From positions 9,336 to 73,335 of the forward strand of contig NZ_CAJLUB010000001.1 of assembly GCF_905209685.1 (NCBI RefSeq): 64,000 nucleotides of DNA, given 5' to 3'. Source of the DNA: an uncultured Veillonella sp. Its GTDB lineage: Bacteria > Bacillota > Negativicutes > Veillonellales > Veillonellaceae. Positions 45,175 to 54,321 of this stretch are shown here, in pieces; position 1 is the first letter of the stretch; each line of letters opens with the position of its first letter. The position numbers and the translations under genes are program-made. The notes under the pieces are model-generated. The model saw only the letters and a program-made list of their open reading frames with translations, was not told where the DNA came from and made no database searches.

Positions 45175-46089
45175 ATGGAAGCATTTCGTTTATTAATTGT
45201 TACAGGTATGTCAGGTGCCGGTAAAACGCAGGTTCTTCAAGCATTAGAGGACATGGGTTATCTATGTATTGATAATATTCCGCCTGTACTTATTCCTAAG
45301 TTAAGTGAGATTTGTCGACAAGGTGGGGAACGTACAAACCGTGTGGCTTTGGTTGTAGATATTCGGGGCGGTGAATTCTTTGAAGCTCTTTCCTCCTCTC
45401 TTGAAACATTGAGAGAAATGAAGGTGGATTATGAAATCGTCTTTATGGATGCTACTGATGAGACTTTAATTAGACGATATAAAGAAAGTCGTCGTAGCCA
45501 TCCGTTAGCTCCAGATGGAATGATTACTACAGGATTAAAAGAAGAACGTCAAATTTTAAATTCTGTACGTCATAAAGCAGACTTTATTATTGATACAACT
45601 AATATGAAGACAGCTAGCTTGAAAGAGTATTTAAAAACTCGCTTTACTCAAGTAGACGAAGGTCATGGCATGTCTATTACAGTAGTGAGCTTTGGTTTTA
45701 AATATGGAATCCCTTTAGATGCTGATATGGTTTGGGATGTTCGATTCTTACCAAATCCATTCTATATTCCAGATTTCCGTCATAAAACAGGCCGTGTAAA
45801 AGCTGTAAATGAATATATTCATTCCTTTGAGGTTACAGAGGAATTTAAAAAGCGATACTTTGATACCATAGATTTTCTTGTGCCTAATTATGAGCAAGAA
45901 GGAAAATCTCAATTTATCGTGGCTGTAGGTTGTACTGGCGGTATGCATAGATCTGTAGCCATGGCAGAAGCATTATATTCCCATCTATTAGAAAAGGGGT
46001 ATCGTGTTTCTGTAGAACATCGAGATATGATGAAAAATAATGTAGAAGAAGATTATAATCCTCATGAAATTAAAACACTTGGTAACTAG
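45175..46089 (+). CDS. rapZ: RapZ/YvcJ-family nucleotide-binding RNase adaptor
   Basis: The 304-residue protein has a P-loop GMSGAGKT (11-18), ALEDMGYLCIDNIPP, a kinase-like N-domain, and a C-domain with VVSFGFKYGIP, DVRFLPNPFY and VGCTGGMHRSV. In E. coli RapZ guides RNase E to the sRNA GlmZ, tuning glucosamine-6-phosphate supply for cell wall and LPS. In Bacillus YvcJ is a nucleotide-binding protein linked to competence. The row rapZ-yvcK-whiA is the conserved Firmicute arrangement. Confidence 0.95.
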   Translation: MEAFRLLIVTGMSGAGKTQVLQALEDMGYLCIDNIPPVLIPKLSEICRQGGERTNRVALVVDIRGGEFFEALSSSLETLREMKVDYEIVFMDATDETLIRRYKESRRSHPLAPDGMITTGLKEERQILNSVRHKADFIIDTTNMKTASLKEYLKTRFTQVDEGHGMSITVVSFGFKYGIPLDADMVWDVRFLPNPFYIPDFRHKTGRVKAVNEYIHSFEVTEEFKKRYFDTIDFLVPNYEQEGKSQFIVAVGCTGGMHRSVAMAEALYSHLLEKGYRVSVEHRDMMKNNVEEDYNPHEIKTLGN

Positions 46090-46101
46090 ATAGGGGTTCT
46101 T

Positions 46102-47451
46102 ATGTTGCGAAAAAGATGGTTTCGGTGGCTTATACCGGGCCTAAATATAAAACGTTGGCTTGCCCTATTTAGTTGTGGTGTAGGTCTTTTAATCATTGGC
46201 ATTTCCTTGATGTTTAACTATCAATGGCTTGCCGTTCTTGAAGATGTTGTACTGGCCTTTTCTTATAATATGACGGGCTTTTACAATTATAATGTGCTCA
46301 TTGCTGTGGGTGCAGTTATATTATCGATTGGCGCCGTTCTAATGCTAATCGGCACTAGTAAGGTTATTAAAACGATTATTCGTGCTGTATTGCCTAATCC
46401 TGATAGTAAGGTATCAGATATTATCTTCCAAAATATACGACTTGATAAAGGTCCTAAAATCGTTGTTATCGGCGGTGGTACAGGCTTGTCTAACCTATTG
46501 CGTGGATTGAAAACACACACATCTAATTTATCAGCTATTGTTACAGTAGCTGACGATGGTGGTTCATCAGGTCGTTTACGGGAAGATTTTAAAATGATTG
46601 CCCCTGGTGACTTGCGAAACTGCTTGGTCGCATTAGCAGAACAAGAAGGGGTTATGGAAAATCTTTTCCGCTACCGCTTTGAAGGGGAAAATGAGCTATC
46701 TGGACATAGTTTTGGCAATCTCTTTATTACAGCACTTGCTCAAGTATACGATGGCGATGTGGAGGAAGCGCTTGAAGCAGCTAGTAAATTACTACGTGTA
46801 CGCGGTCGTGTAATTCCTTCATCTACAGAGTTCATTAAATTGGTAGCTGAGATGACAGATGGTACCATTGTAGAAGGTGAAAGTAATATTCCAAACTCTG
46901 GTAAAACTATTCGCCATATGTATAGCGAACCGGCGCAACCAAAGCCGGAAGGTGCTGCGTTACGTGCTATCGATGAAGCAGATGTCATCATTTTTGGACC
47001 TGGTAGTTTATATACAAGTATCATTCCAAACTTGTTAACTGATAAAATTGCATCTCATATACGTGCTAGTAAGGCAAATAAAATTTATATTGCCAATGTT
47101 ATGACTCAACCTGGAGAAACTTCAGGTTATACGCTTAGTGATCACGTAGAGGCACTCATCGCTCATGGTGGGGAAGGTATTGTAGATACTGTACTGGCAA
47201 ACGATGGTCCACTACCAATTCAAATGGTAGAACAATATAGTGCCGTAGGTTCAGAGCCTGTAGCATTAGATACTAAGAAACTACAAGCTAAAGGGATTCG
47301 CACGATTCGGGCTACTTTAATTAGTCCGAAAAAGCCAGCTGTTCATGATCCAGAACGGTTGGGTAAAGTAATTATGGATATTGTTCACGCCATGCAATCG
47401 GATACTGAACCACATATCTTAGAGTATTATCTCCAACGAGATGATCATTAA
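46102..47451 (+). CDS. yvcK: YvcK/CofD-like gluconeogenesis factor, membrane-anchored form
   Basis: The 449-residue protein has two N-terminal hydrophobic helices (about 20-40 and 65-88) ahead of the YvcK domain, which starts at VVIGGGTGLSNLLRGLK and holds VADDGGSSGRLR and GPGSLYTSIIPNLL. YvcK binds UDP-sugars and, in Bacillus and mycobacteria, is needed for cell-wall homeostasis and growth on gluconeogenic carbon. The Bacillus protein lacks membrane helices, so this form is tethered. It sits between rapZ and whiA. Confidence 0.92.
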   Translation: MLRKRWFRWLIPGLNIKRWLALFSCGVGLLIIGISLMFNYQWLAVLEDVVLAFSYNMTGFYNYNVLIAVGAVILSIGAVLMLIGTSKVIKTIIRAVLPNPDSKVSDIIFQNIRLDKGPKIVVIGGGTGLSNLLRGLKTHTSNLSAIVTVADDGGSSGRLREDFKMIAPGDLRNCLVALAEQEGVMENLFRYRFEGENELSGHSFGNLFITALAQVYDGDVEEALEAASKLLRVRGRVIPSSTEFIKLVAEMTDGTIVEGESNIPNSGKTIRHMYSEPAQPKPEGAALRAIDEADVIIFGPGSLYTSIIPNLLTDKIASHIRASKANKIYIANVMTQPGETSGYTLSDHVEALIAHGGEGIVDTVLANDGPLPIQMVEQYSAVGSEPVALDTKKLQAKGIRTIRATLISPKKPAVHDPERLGKVIMDIVHAMQSDTEPHILEYYLQRDDH

Positions 47452-47466
47452 TGAGAAGGGATACCT

Positions 47467-48414
47467 ATGTCATTTGCTGAAGATGTAAAAAATGAATTAT
47501 GCCAATATGAATCCTCTAGTGATGCAGATGTGGCCATGAAAATTGAAGCGTCTTGCTTATTGCGCATGGGTGGATCTATCATTTTAGGGATGAAGGGCGC
47601 TGTTGGTATTAGATTAGCTACTGCAAATAATGCAGTAGCTCGTCGCTTGTTAGGCATCTTAAAGAAACAATATGAATTGCCTACCAATGTATTAGTACGA
47701 CAAGGGCTTAACTTGCGTAAGAAAAATATGTATACCTTATCTGTGGAGCCATCCATAGAAGGGCGACAGGCTTTAGAAGATCTTGCTTTATGGCCTGTAA
47801 CTGAACAAATTCCTCGTAGTTGGCTTAAATCTATGGAGGCACGACGTGCCTTTTTACGGGGCGCTTTTTTAGGTGGAGGCTCTGTTAATAAGCCACAAAG
47901 TGATTATCATCTTGAGTTTATGACCGGTAATGAGAATTTTGCAAAGGAAATTATTCACGTATTGCGACTCTTTCACATTCATGCAGGATTGACGGAGCGT
48001 AAAGAAGAATATGTGGTATACCTTAAAGAAGGCGACGCAGTAACGAATTGCTTGCAGATCATGGGCGCTCAATCAGCCTTGATGGAGTTTGAAAATGTGC
48101 GCATTATGAAGACTGTGCGAAATCAAATCAATCGGCAAGTAAACTGTGAGACCGCCAATTTACAAAAGGTTGTAGATGCTGCAGTACGTCAGGTAAAAGC
48201 AATTCGAATCATCGATAGAGAAATTGGCATTGATGCATTGCCTGACAAGTTGAGGATTGTAGCCAGACTGAGATGGGACAATCCAGAAGCGAGCTTAAAA
48301 GAGCTAGAAGAATTGATGGATGGCGAATTATCCAAGTCGGGTATTGGCCATCGTTTAAAGAAAATCGAAGCATTAGCACTTACGTATGACCCTATGGGGC
48401 TTGAAGAAATATAG
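47467..48414 (+). CDS. whiA: WhiA DNA-binding protein
   Basis: The 315-residue protein has the N-terminal SFAEDVKNELC start, a LAGLIDADG-like fold with RRAFLRGAFLGGGSVNKP, and a C-terminal helix-turn-helix (about 225-310, LRIVARLRWDNPEASLKEL and SKSGIGHRLKKIE). WhiA controls sporulation genes in Streptomyces; in non-sporulating Firmicutes it acts in chromosome segregation and division. The gene is kept here in a non-spore-forming context. Confidence 0.95.
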   Translation: MSFAEDVKNELCQYESSSDADVAMKIEASCLLRMGGSIILGMKGAVGIRLATANNAVARRLLGILKKQYELPTNVLVRQGLNLRKKNMYTLSVEPSIEGRQALEDLALWPVTEQIPRSWLKSMEARRAFLRGAFLGGGSVNKPQSDYHLEFMTGNENFAKEIIHVLRLFHIHAGLTERKEEYVVYLKEGDAVTNCLQIMGAQSALMEFENVRIMKTVRNQINRQVNCETANLQKVVDAAVRQVKAIRIIDREIGIDALPDKLRIVARLRWDNPEASLKELEELMDGELSKSGIGHRLKKIEALALTYDPMGLEEI

Positions 48415-48426
48415 AGGTATTAATAT

Positions 48427-51400
48427 ATGTTTTCTTATAAATCAAAATATTGTGTAGCTGCGGCCATGGCCGCCATGGCTGCGCTTACAGGCCATGTAGA
48501 GGCTCGTGATATAGATTTACAATCAATTGGATATTTTCAGTTTTCTCCGTTGCCACCAAGCTTGGTGTCTCAAACGGATACATTGCTATTATCGGATAGC
48601 CCTGAATATGTAGGACCAGTAGGCGGTACACTTAGTGCTGGTACTATTAATGGGAATGGCCGCATTTATTTTTATCACGTAAATGAAATGGATCAGCCCC
48701 ATAAGATTGCTATCGTACTAGAAAATCAAACGGCATATCCTAATACTGTTCATGTAATGAGACAGTTAAAATCTGTGGCAACGCCAGATTATTTTGCTGC
48801 TGGTCGCGATTTATCCCGCAAGGATTTAGAGCATCCTTTAGATGAAAGTCCAAATGCGAGACCATTATACTCCCTAAGCATTCCTCCCCAAGGGCGTCAA
48901 TTAATCTTTACTGATTTGGAAAATACACCGGTATATCAAGATGCGTTATTTACAGGCATTGTAGATATTAAAACAGAGGCGCCAATCTTTGCCCGCGTTA
49001 TGATGCTACCTATGGGCATGGATGCCGTCGATGCATCACATTGGGCTAAGAACTTACCTATTGATGAAATTCAATTGCGCGGTACATATACTGGTTCAAA
49101 GCGTAATATGGAGGTTACTACACCTTTTGATACTGCCTTAGGCGGTGCTTTTGTTGAAGTTGGTAACGACCGTGAGGATGCCTTTATCAATGGTGTAGAT
49201 GAAATGCAAAATAAAGCATTTGTTCGTGACCGTGGTAACTATGGTGTTTCATACACTTTAAAAATTCCTACAAAGGGTAATGAACCGTTTAGATTGTATT
49301 TTAACCCTCTTGGTGGGCCTTATTCTGGCTCCTTTACGGTAAAAGCACTTCATCAACAAGGTGCCCGTAGAGGTCAAACCGATACGCGTACCTATCATAT
49401 CGGTGGTGCTGATGGGATTACTGCACTAGGGGACGGTACTATATTAGATAGCCGTCTTATGGGTAATTATAATGCAGGCGATTTGTTAACATTAAACTTC
49501 ATGCCGGCAGGTGCATCTAATTTGCCAATACGATTCTTATTGATTCCTGAATCTCTTGCAAATCCGCAAAAACATCAGACTATTGCGGTCAATGTACCAA
49601 AAGATGTAACAGACAGTTTGGGTCATCCAACGCAAAGTGGTACACAAATTCCTGTAGGTCCTATCAATGGTAAAGATACTAATAAGGGAACTGTAGATAC
49701 ATCTAAATCTACTATGACTCCTGCAAAACAGGCAGAAACAATTGCTCACGAAGAAACAAAAAAACTGAGCGATAAAGCAGCTGCTGATGCTAAAAAAGAG
49801 GCACAACTTAAAAAAGCGAAAGAAGCTGAGGAAGCATTAGCTCGTAAAAAAGCGGAAGAAGCTAAATTAGCTGCCGAAAAAGCAGAAATAGCACGCAAGG
49901 CTGCAGAAGCTAAACATGCTGAAATTGAGCGTAAAATGGCTGAGAAAGCTGAAGCTGATCGTAAGGCTGCCGAGTTGAAGGCTGCTCAAGAGGCGCAAGC
50001 TGCTAAAGACAAAGCGGCCTTAGAAGCGAAAAAGGCTGAGGAAATGCGACAAGCAGAAGAGGCTAAACGCTTAGAGGCAGAAAGAAAAGCTGAGCTTGAT
50101 CGAAAGGTAGCTGAAGCTCGTAAGGCTGAAGAAGAACGTAAAGCTGAAATGGCGCGTATTGAAGCTGCTAGAAAGGCGGAAGCCGATCGTTTAGAGGCAG
50201 CACGTAAAGCGGAGGAAGCTCGTGTAGCGGCTGAAGCAAAACGTCTTGAAGAAGAACGCAGAATTGAAGCGGCTCGTATTGAAGCAGCACGAAAGGCAGA
50301 AGAAGCTAGACAAGCCGCTGAAGCTAAGGCACGTTTTGAAGCACAACGGGCAGCAGAAAAGGCCGCTTTAGAAGCGAAAAAAGCTGAAGAAGAACGTTTA
50401 GCTGCTGAAGCAAAAGCACGTTTAGAAGCACAACGAAAAGCGGAACAAGAAGCATTGGAAGCACGCCGTGCCGAAGAAGCACGTAAAGCAGCCGAAGCAA
50501 AAGCAGCACTAGAAGCCCAACGTGCAGCTGAACAAGCTGCATTAGAAGCGAAACGTCAAGAAGATGCTCGTAAAGCAGCAGAGGCAAAAGCTGCCTTAGA
50601 AGCACAACGTATTGAAGCAGCAAGAAAAGCTGAGGAAGCGCGTCGTGCAGAGGAAGCGCGCAAGGCAGAAGAGGCTCGGATCGAAGCCGCTCGTAAAGCT
50701 GAGGAAGCGCGTCGTGCAGCAGAGGCTAAACGTGCTGAAGAAGCTCGTAAGGCTGAAGAAGCTCGAATTGAAGCGGCTCGTAAAGCTGAACAAGCTCGTT
50801 TGGCAGAAGAAGCACGAAGAGCAGAAGAAGCACGTCGTTTAGAAGCGGCTAGACTAGAGGCACAACGCAAGGCGGAACAAGAACGTCTCGAAGCGGCCCG
50901 TAAAGCCGAAGAAGCCCGCGTTGCTGCTGAAGCAAAACGTCAGGAAGAATTACGTAAAGCAGAGGAAGCTCGTGTTGCAGCAGAGGCTAAACGAGCTGAA
51001 GAAGCGCGTCAGGCTGAAGAAGCTCGAATTGAAGCTGCTCGTAAAGCTGAACAAGCTCGTTTGGCAGAAGAAGCACGAAAAGCAGAAGAAGCACGTAGAG
51101 CTGAGGAAGCGCGTCGCATAGAAGAAGCTAGACGAGCAGAAGAAGCTCGTAAAGCAGAAGAGGCTCGTATAGCGGCTGAGGCACGTAAGGCTGAACAAGC
51201 TAGATTGGCTGCAGAACGAGCAGAAGCTGAACGTCAAGCAGCAGAGGCAAAACGTATTGCTGAAGAACGCTACCAAGCTCATTTAGAAGCGGAACGCAAA
51301 GCAGAAGAAGCTCGTCAACAGGCACTTGCACAAGCTGAAGTGGAACGTAAAGCAAAAGAACGAGCTGAAGCAATTCAACGTGTCAAAGAACAGCAAGAAA

Positions 51401-51747
51401 ATGCTCGTCGTCGTGCAGAGCTTGCACGTCAACAAATTGAGGCAGAACGTAAGGCTGCCCAAGCAGCTAAGACAGGACCTTCCTTCAGTGAACTTGATGA
51501 CGTCCACGAAGATACTCCTTCCGTAACAATTCCGAATGCTGTATCTATTGATGAATTGACTAAACCAAGACCGACTGCATCTCAAAATACACGTCGTCGT
51601 GATCAACGTCAACCTCAACAAAATCAACAATATGCACAACAAAATCCAATGACTAATGGTCAACAAGGTCAAGCTCCATATGGTTCACAGCAAGATCAAC
51701 AAAATGATGATCAAAATCCACCAAGATTGTATCCTATGAATCGATAA
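48427..51747 (+). CDS. Exported protein with about 580 residues of charged Ala/Glu/Lys/Arg helix
   Basis: The 1106-residue product has a signal peptide (cleavage near HVEA), a globular N-terminal domain (about 28-400) I do not recognise, with beta-rich segments such as GRIYFYHVNEMDQPHKIAIVL (split here), a short linker and a huge low-complexity helix (about 435-1013) built of units such as RKAEEARIEAARKAE and AEAKRAEEAR. A Pro/Gln/Asn-rich tail ends in PPRLYPMNR. The helix resembles the TolA central domain or a single alpha-helix, but no TolA C-terminal domain or N-terminal anchor is seen. It starts 12 bases after whiA. A long envelope spacer or surface fibre is possible; the function is unknown. 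Confidence 0.75.
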   Translation: MFSYKSKYCVAAAMAAMAALTGHVEARDIDLQSIGYFQFSPLPPSLVSQTDTLLLSDSPEYVGPVGGTLSAGTINGNGRIYFYHVNEMDQPHKIAIVLENQTAYPNTVHVMRQLKSVATPDYFAAGRDLSRKDLEHPLDESPNARPLYSLSIPPQGRQLIFTDLENTPVYQDALFTGIVDIKTEAPIFARVMMLPMGMDAVDASHWAKNLPIDEIQLRGTYTGSKRNMEVTTPFDTALGGAFVEVGNDREDAFINGVDEMQNKAFVRDRGNYGVSYTLKIPTKGNEPFRLYFNPLGGPYSGSFTVKALHQQGARRGQTDTRTYHIGGADGITALGDGTILDSRLMGNYNAGDLLTLNFMPAGASNLPIRFLLIPESLANPQKHQTIAVNVPKDVTDSLGHPTQSGTQIPVGPINGKDTNKGTVDTSKSTMTPAKQAETIAHEETKKLSDKAAADAKKEAQLKKAKEAEEALARKKAEEAKLAAEKAEIARKAAEAKHAEIERKMAEKAEADRKAAELKAAQEAQAAKDKAALEAKKAEEMRQAEEAKRLEAERKAELDRKVAEARKAEEERKAEMARIEAARKAEADRLEAARKAEEARVAAEAKRLEEERRIEAARIEAARKAEEARQAAEAKARFEAQRAAEKAALEAKKAEEERLAAEAKARLEAQRKAEQEALEARRAEEARKAAEAKAALEAQRAAEQAALEAKRQEDARKAAEAKAALEAQRIEAARKAEEARRAEEARKAEEARIEAARKAEEARRAAEAKRAEEARKAEEARIEAARKAEQARLAEEARRAEEARRLEAARLEAQRKAEQERLEAARKAEEARVAAEAKRQEELRKAEEARVAAEAKRAEEARQAEEARIEAARKAEQARLAEEARKAEEARRAEEARRIEEARRAEEARKAEEARIAAEARKAEQARLAAERAEAERQAAEAKRIAEERYQAHLEAERKAEEARQQALAQAEVERKAKERAEAIQRVKEQQENARRRAELARQQIEAERKAAQAAKTGPSFSELDDVHEDTPSVTIPNAVSIDELTKPRPTASQNTRRRDQRQPQQNQQYAQQNPMTNGQQGQAPYGSQQDQQNDDQNPPRLYPMNR
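49740..51465 (+). repeat. Degenerate 15-45-base repeats coding for the charged helix
   Basis: The DNA is a patchwork of imperfect repeats (for example two close copies of an AGCTGAACAAGCTCGTTTGG-type block near 50784 and 51042). Near-identical blocks of tens of bases recur, which suggests growth by unequal exchange; length is likely to vary between strains. Long open frames on the other strand here are by-products of the repeats. Confidence 0.75.
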
Positions 51748-51822
51748 TCCATGATCATAATAATAAAAACTAGTAATGTCTAATTATAGATTTTGGGGAT
51801 TCGGATAATGATGTAAGTATAG

Positions 51823-51860
51823 AGAGGACAAGCCACTTTACTGGGCTTGTCCTCTTTTTA
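51823..51860 (+). terminator. Terminator after the charged-helix gene
   Basis: AGAGGACAAGCC and GGCTTGTCCTCT form a 12-bp stem with a 9-base loop, followed by TTTTT. Confidence 0.9.
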
Positions 51861-51977
51861 AAATACTTATGAACTTTCGCTTTTACATTGACTTTCAAGG
51901 GCAGATTCAGTACAATAAATAAAGAAAATGCACCTATGGTACGAGAGACCATTGCATAGTACAAAACCTTTTAATTT

Positions 51978-52077
51978 AGTCCAGAGAGGCTGAGAAAGGA
52001 ATATAGTTGAAGCGCCCCCATAAGGGCTTCTTTGTGCAAACTATTTGACCTTTTGCCCTGGGCAAAAGGTCTTTTTT
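51978..52077 (+). promoter_or_regulatory. PyrR-dependent transcription attenuator of the pyr operon
   Basis: AGTCCAGAGAGGCTGAGAAAGG (given in two parts: AGTCCAGAGAGGCT at 51978-51991, then GAGAAAGG) is the conserved PyrR binding loop. Its 3' part, with ATAGTT (52003-52008), can pair with AACTAT (52039-52044) and CCTTT (52049-52053) to form an antiterminator. The competing terminator is GACCTTTTGCC/GGCAAAAGGTC at 52047-52071 plus a T-tract. With UMP, PyrR would hold the 5' loop and let the terminator form, lowering pyr expression. This is the Bacillus-type mechanism. No pyrR gene is in the window, so PyrR must act in trans. Confidence 0.88.
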
Positions 52078-52100
52078 GTTACGTGAGTTAGGAGGAAATC

Positions 52101-53051
52101 ATGGGACAAGTTAGCCTAAAAGGCAAACATTTATTGGGTTTGCAAAATGTGTCACCTGAAGAAATCAAATTGATTTTGAATGTGGCAAAGAAAATGAAGA
52201 AAATCGTTCTTTCTGATGATAAGAAGGTTCCACTTTTAAAGGGGAAATCCATTATTAACCTTTTTATGGAGCCTAGTACTCGTACCCGTAGTTCCTTTGA
52301 ATTGGCCGGTAAATATTTAGGGGCTGACGTTATTAATCTTTCTCCAAGCGGTTCTTCCATGGGGAAAGGTGAAAGCTTCCGCGATACCTTGCTAACTATG
52401 TCCTATATGGGCACAGATGCTATCGTAATGCGTCATAGTGCAGAAGGGGCTCCTCTATACGCCACAAAAGCAGTAGATCCTATCATTATCAATGCTGGTG
52501 ATGGTGCTCATGAACATCCAACACAAGCTTTGTTAGATATGTATTCCATCTTAGAGAAAAAAGAATCTATTGAAGGCTTAAAAATTGTTATCTTAGGCGA
52601 TATTATGCATAGCCGTGTAGCAAGATCTAATATTTATGGCCTTACTAAAATGGGTGCTAAAGTACATTTGGCTGGTCCTCGTACTATGGTATATCCAGAG
52701 CTCGAAAAATTAGGTGTTACCGTACACCACGATATTCGTGAAGCAGTGGCTGATGCAGATGTGGTTAACGTACTTCGCATTCAATTAGAACGTATTCATT
52801 CTGCGTTGTATCCTACAAATAGAGAATATGCACGTATCTTTGGTATTAACAATGATGTATTGAAATTGGCTAAAGATGATGTGATGGTAATGCATCCAGG
52901 TCCTATGAACCGTGGCCTTGAAATTGCACCAGATGTAGCATATTCTGATCAATCCGTAATTCAAGAACAGGTACGTAATGGCGTAGCTGTACGTATGGCT
53001 GTATTGTACTTAACTATTATCGGAGGTGACGGTAGTGAGCTTGCTTATTAA
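52101..53051 (+). CDS. pyrB: Aspartate carbamoyltransferase, catalytic subunit
   Basis: PyrB joins carbamoyl phosphate and aspartate, the first committed step of UMP synthesis. The 316-residue protein has the carbamoyl-phosphate site STRTRSSFE (59-67), HPTQALLD and the late HPGPMNRG. No pyrI regulatory subunit follows, so feedback is probably at the attenuator. TTAGGAGG precedes the ATG. Its end overlaps pyrC by 17 bases. Confidence 0.96.
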   Translation: MGQVSLKGKHLLGLQNVSPEEIKLILNVAKKMKKIVLSDDKKVPLLKGKSIINLFMEPSTRTRSSFELAGKYLGADVINLSPSGSSMGKGESFRDTLLTMSYMGTDAIVMRHSAEGAPLYATKAVDPIIINAGDGAHEHPTQALLDMYSILEKKESIEGLKIVILGDIMHSRVARSNIYGLTKMGAKVHLAGPRTMVYPELEKLGVTVHHDIREAVADADVVNVLRIQLERIHSALYPTNREYARIFGINNDVLKLAKDDVMVMHPGPMNRGLEIAPDVAYSDQSVIQEQVRNGVAVRMAVLYLTIIGGDGSELAY

Positions 53052-54321
53052 AAATGGTACGGTAGTTAATCCGGCAAAAAAACAAAACGAAGTAGCAGAC
53101 GTTCTCGTAAAAGATGGTAAAATTGCAGCCATCGGTCAAAACTTGAGTGCTGAAGGCGCTGAAGTATATGATGCAACAGGTCTTATCGTAGCACCTGGTC
53201 TTATCGATATTCACACACATTTGCGTGAACCAGGCCAAGAAGCTAAAGAAGATTTCCACTCTGGTACACAAGCGGCTGCTGCTGGTGGTTTCACACGTGT
53301 AGTCACTATGGCTAATACAAACCCAGTTGTAGATAATGCTGCACTTGTAAGAGGTTTACAAAAACAGGCTGAACTCACTGGCGTTGTGAAAGTAGAATTT
53401 ATTGGTGCTGTATCCAAAGGCCTAGAAGGTAAGGAACTTGCTGAAATGGGCGATATGGCTGAAGCTGGTGTAGTAGCTTTCTCCGATGATGGCCATTATG
53501 TAGAAAATGCTGCATTTATGCGTCGTGCCTTAGAATACTCCTCCATGTTTAATAAAATGGTTATCGACCATGCAGAAGATATTACATTGACTAAAAATGG
53601 TCATATGCATGAAGGTATCGTTTCCTATGAACTAGGTGTTATTGGTCGTCCTGCAGTAGCTGAAGATTTAGCGGTTGCTCGTGATATTTTGTTATCTGAA
53701 ATGACAGGCGGTCACATTCATATTGCACACGTAAGTAGTAAAAATACAGTGGACATGGTTCGTCGCGCAAAAGCAAAAGGTCTTAATGTAACATGTGAAG
53801 TTACAAGCCAACATTTATCTTTCACAGATGAATATTTACGCGAATACAATCCAGCGTTTAAAATGGCTCCTCCAATTCGCTCCGAAGATCATCGTCAAGC
53901 ATTATTAGAAGGCTTGAAAGATGGCACAATCGATGCAATTATTACAGACCATGCACCGCATGCATATGAAGAAAAAGACCATGAGTTCTGCTGTGCTCCT
54001 AATGGTTTCAGTGGTCTCGAAACATCTTTAGCAGCGGTTATTACCAATGCGTATGGTCCAGATAAACTCAGCATTGACCAAGTTGTGTACTATATGAGTA
54101 CACGTCCAGCTGAATTAATGCGTCTTGATGCAGGTGTTCTTGAAGTTGGTAAACCAGCAGATATTACTGTATTCTCTACAACTGAAGAATGGACAGTAGA
54201 TCGAAATAAATTCTATACAAAAGGCAAAGTCAGCCCATTTGATGGTATGACTGTTACAGGTAAGGCCAAACTCACAGTAGTTGATGGCAAAGTAGTTATG
54301 AAGGAGGGCGTAGTCTTATAA
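53035..54321 (+). CDS. pyrC: Dihydroorotase
   Basis: The start is taken as GTG 53035, eight bases after CGGAGG; an in-frame GTG at 53026 overlaps that site. The 428-residue amidohydrolase closes carbamoyl aspartate to dihydroorotate. It has the metal motif DIHTHLREPGQE, an aspartate-rich barrel, ITDHAPHA with the catalytic Asp, and a C-terminal GKPADITVFS sandwich. It is the class I (PyrC/AllB-like) type common in Firmicutes. The 17-base overlap with pyrB and the one-base junction with carA suggest coupled translation. Confidence 0.95.
   Translation: MSLLIKNGTVVNPAKKQNEVADVLVKDGKIAAIGQNLSAEGAEVYDATGLIVAPGLIDIHTHLREPGQEAKEDFHSGTQAAAAGGFTRVVTMANTNPVVDNAALVRGLQKQAELTGVVKVEFIGAVSKGLEGKELAEMGDMAEAGVVAFSDDGHYVENAAFMRRALEYSSMFNKMVIDHAEDITLTKNGHMHEGIVSYELGVIGRPAVAEDLAVARDILLSEMTGGHIHIAHVSSKNTVDMVRRAKAKGLNVTCEVTSQHLSFTDEYLREYNPAFKMAPPIRSEDHRQALLEGLKDGTIDAIITDHAPHAYEEKDHEFCCAPNGFSGLETSLAAVITNAYGPDKLSIDQVVYYMSTRPAELMRLDAGVLEVGKPADITVFSTTEEWTVDRNKFYTKGKVSPFDGMTVTGKAKLTVVDGKVVMKEGVVL

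Larger units (their letters stand above)
51748..52100 (+). other. Gene-free stretch with pyr operon control region
   Basis: The terminator of the preceding gene (51823-51860) is followed by AT-rich promoter sequence and a PyrR-type attenuator (51978-52077). No coding frame is visible. The pyr promoter should lie between about 51865 and 51965, but no convincing -35/-10 pair stands out. Confidence 0.75.

Noticed and set aside
50324-50870. Long open frames on the minus strand inside the charged-helix gene (such as a Ser/Ala-rich frame)
   Set aside because: They are the mirror of Ala/Glu/Arg codon repeats on the plus strand, without ribosome sites or plausible protein composition.
49740-51465. 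Possible CRISPR-like repeat array
   Set aside because: Repeats are in frame, degenerate, of variable unit length and without unique spacers of even size; they encode a helix.
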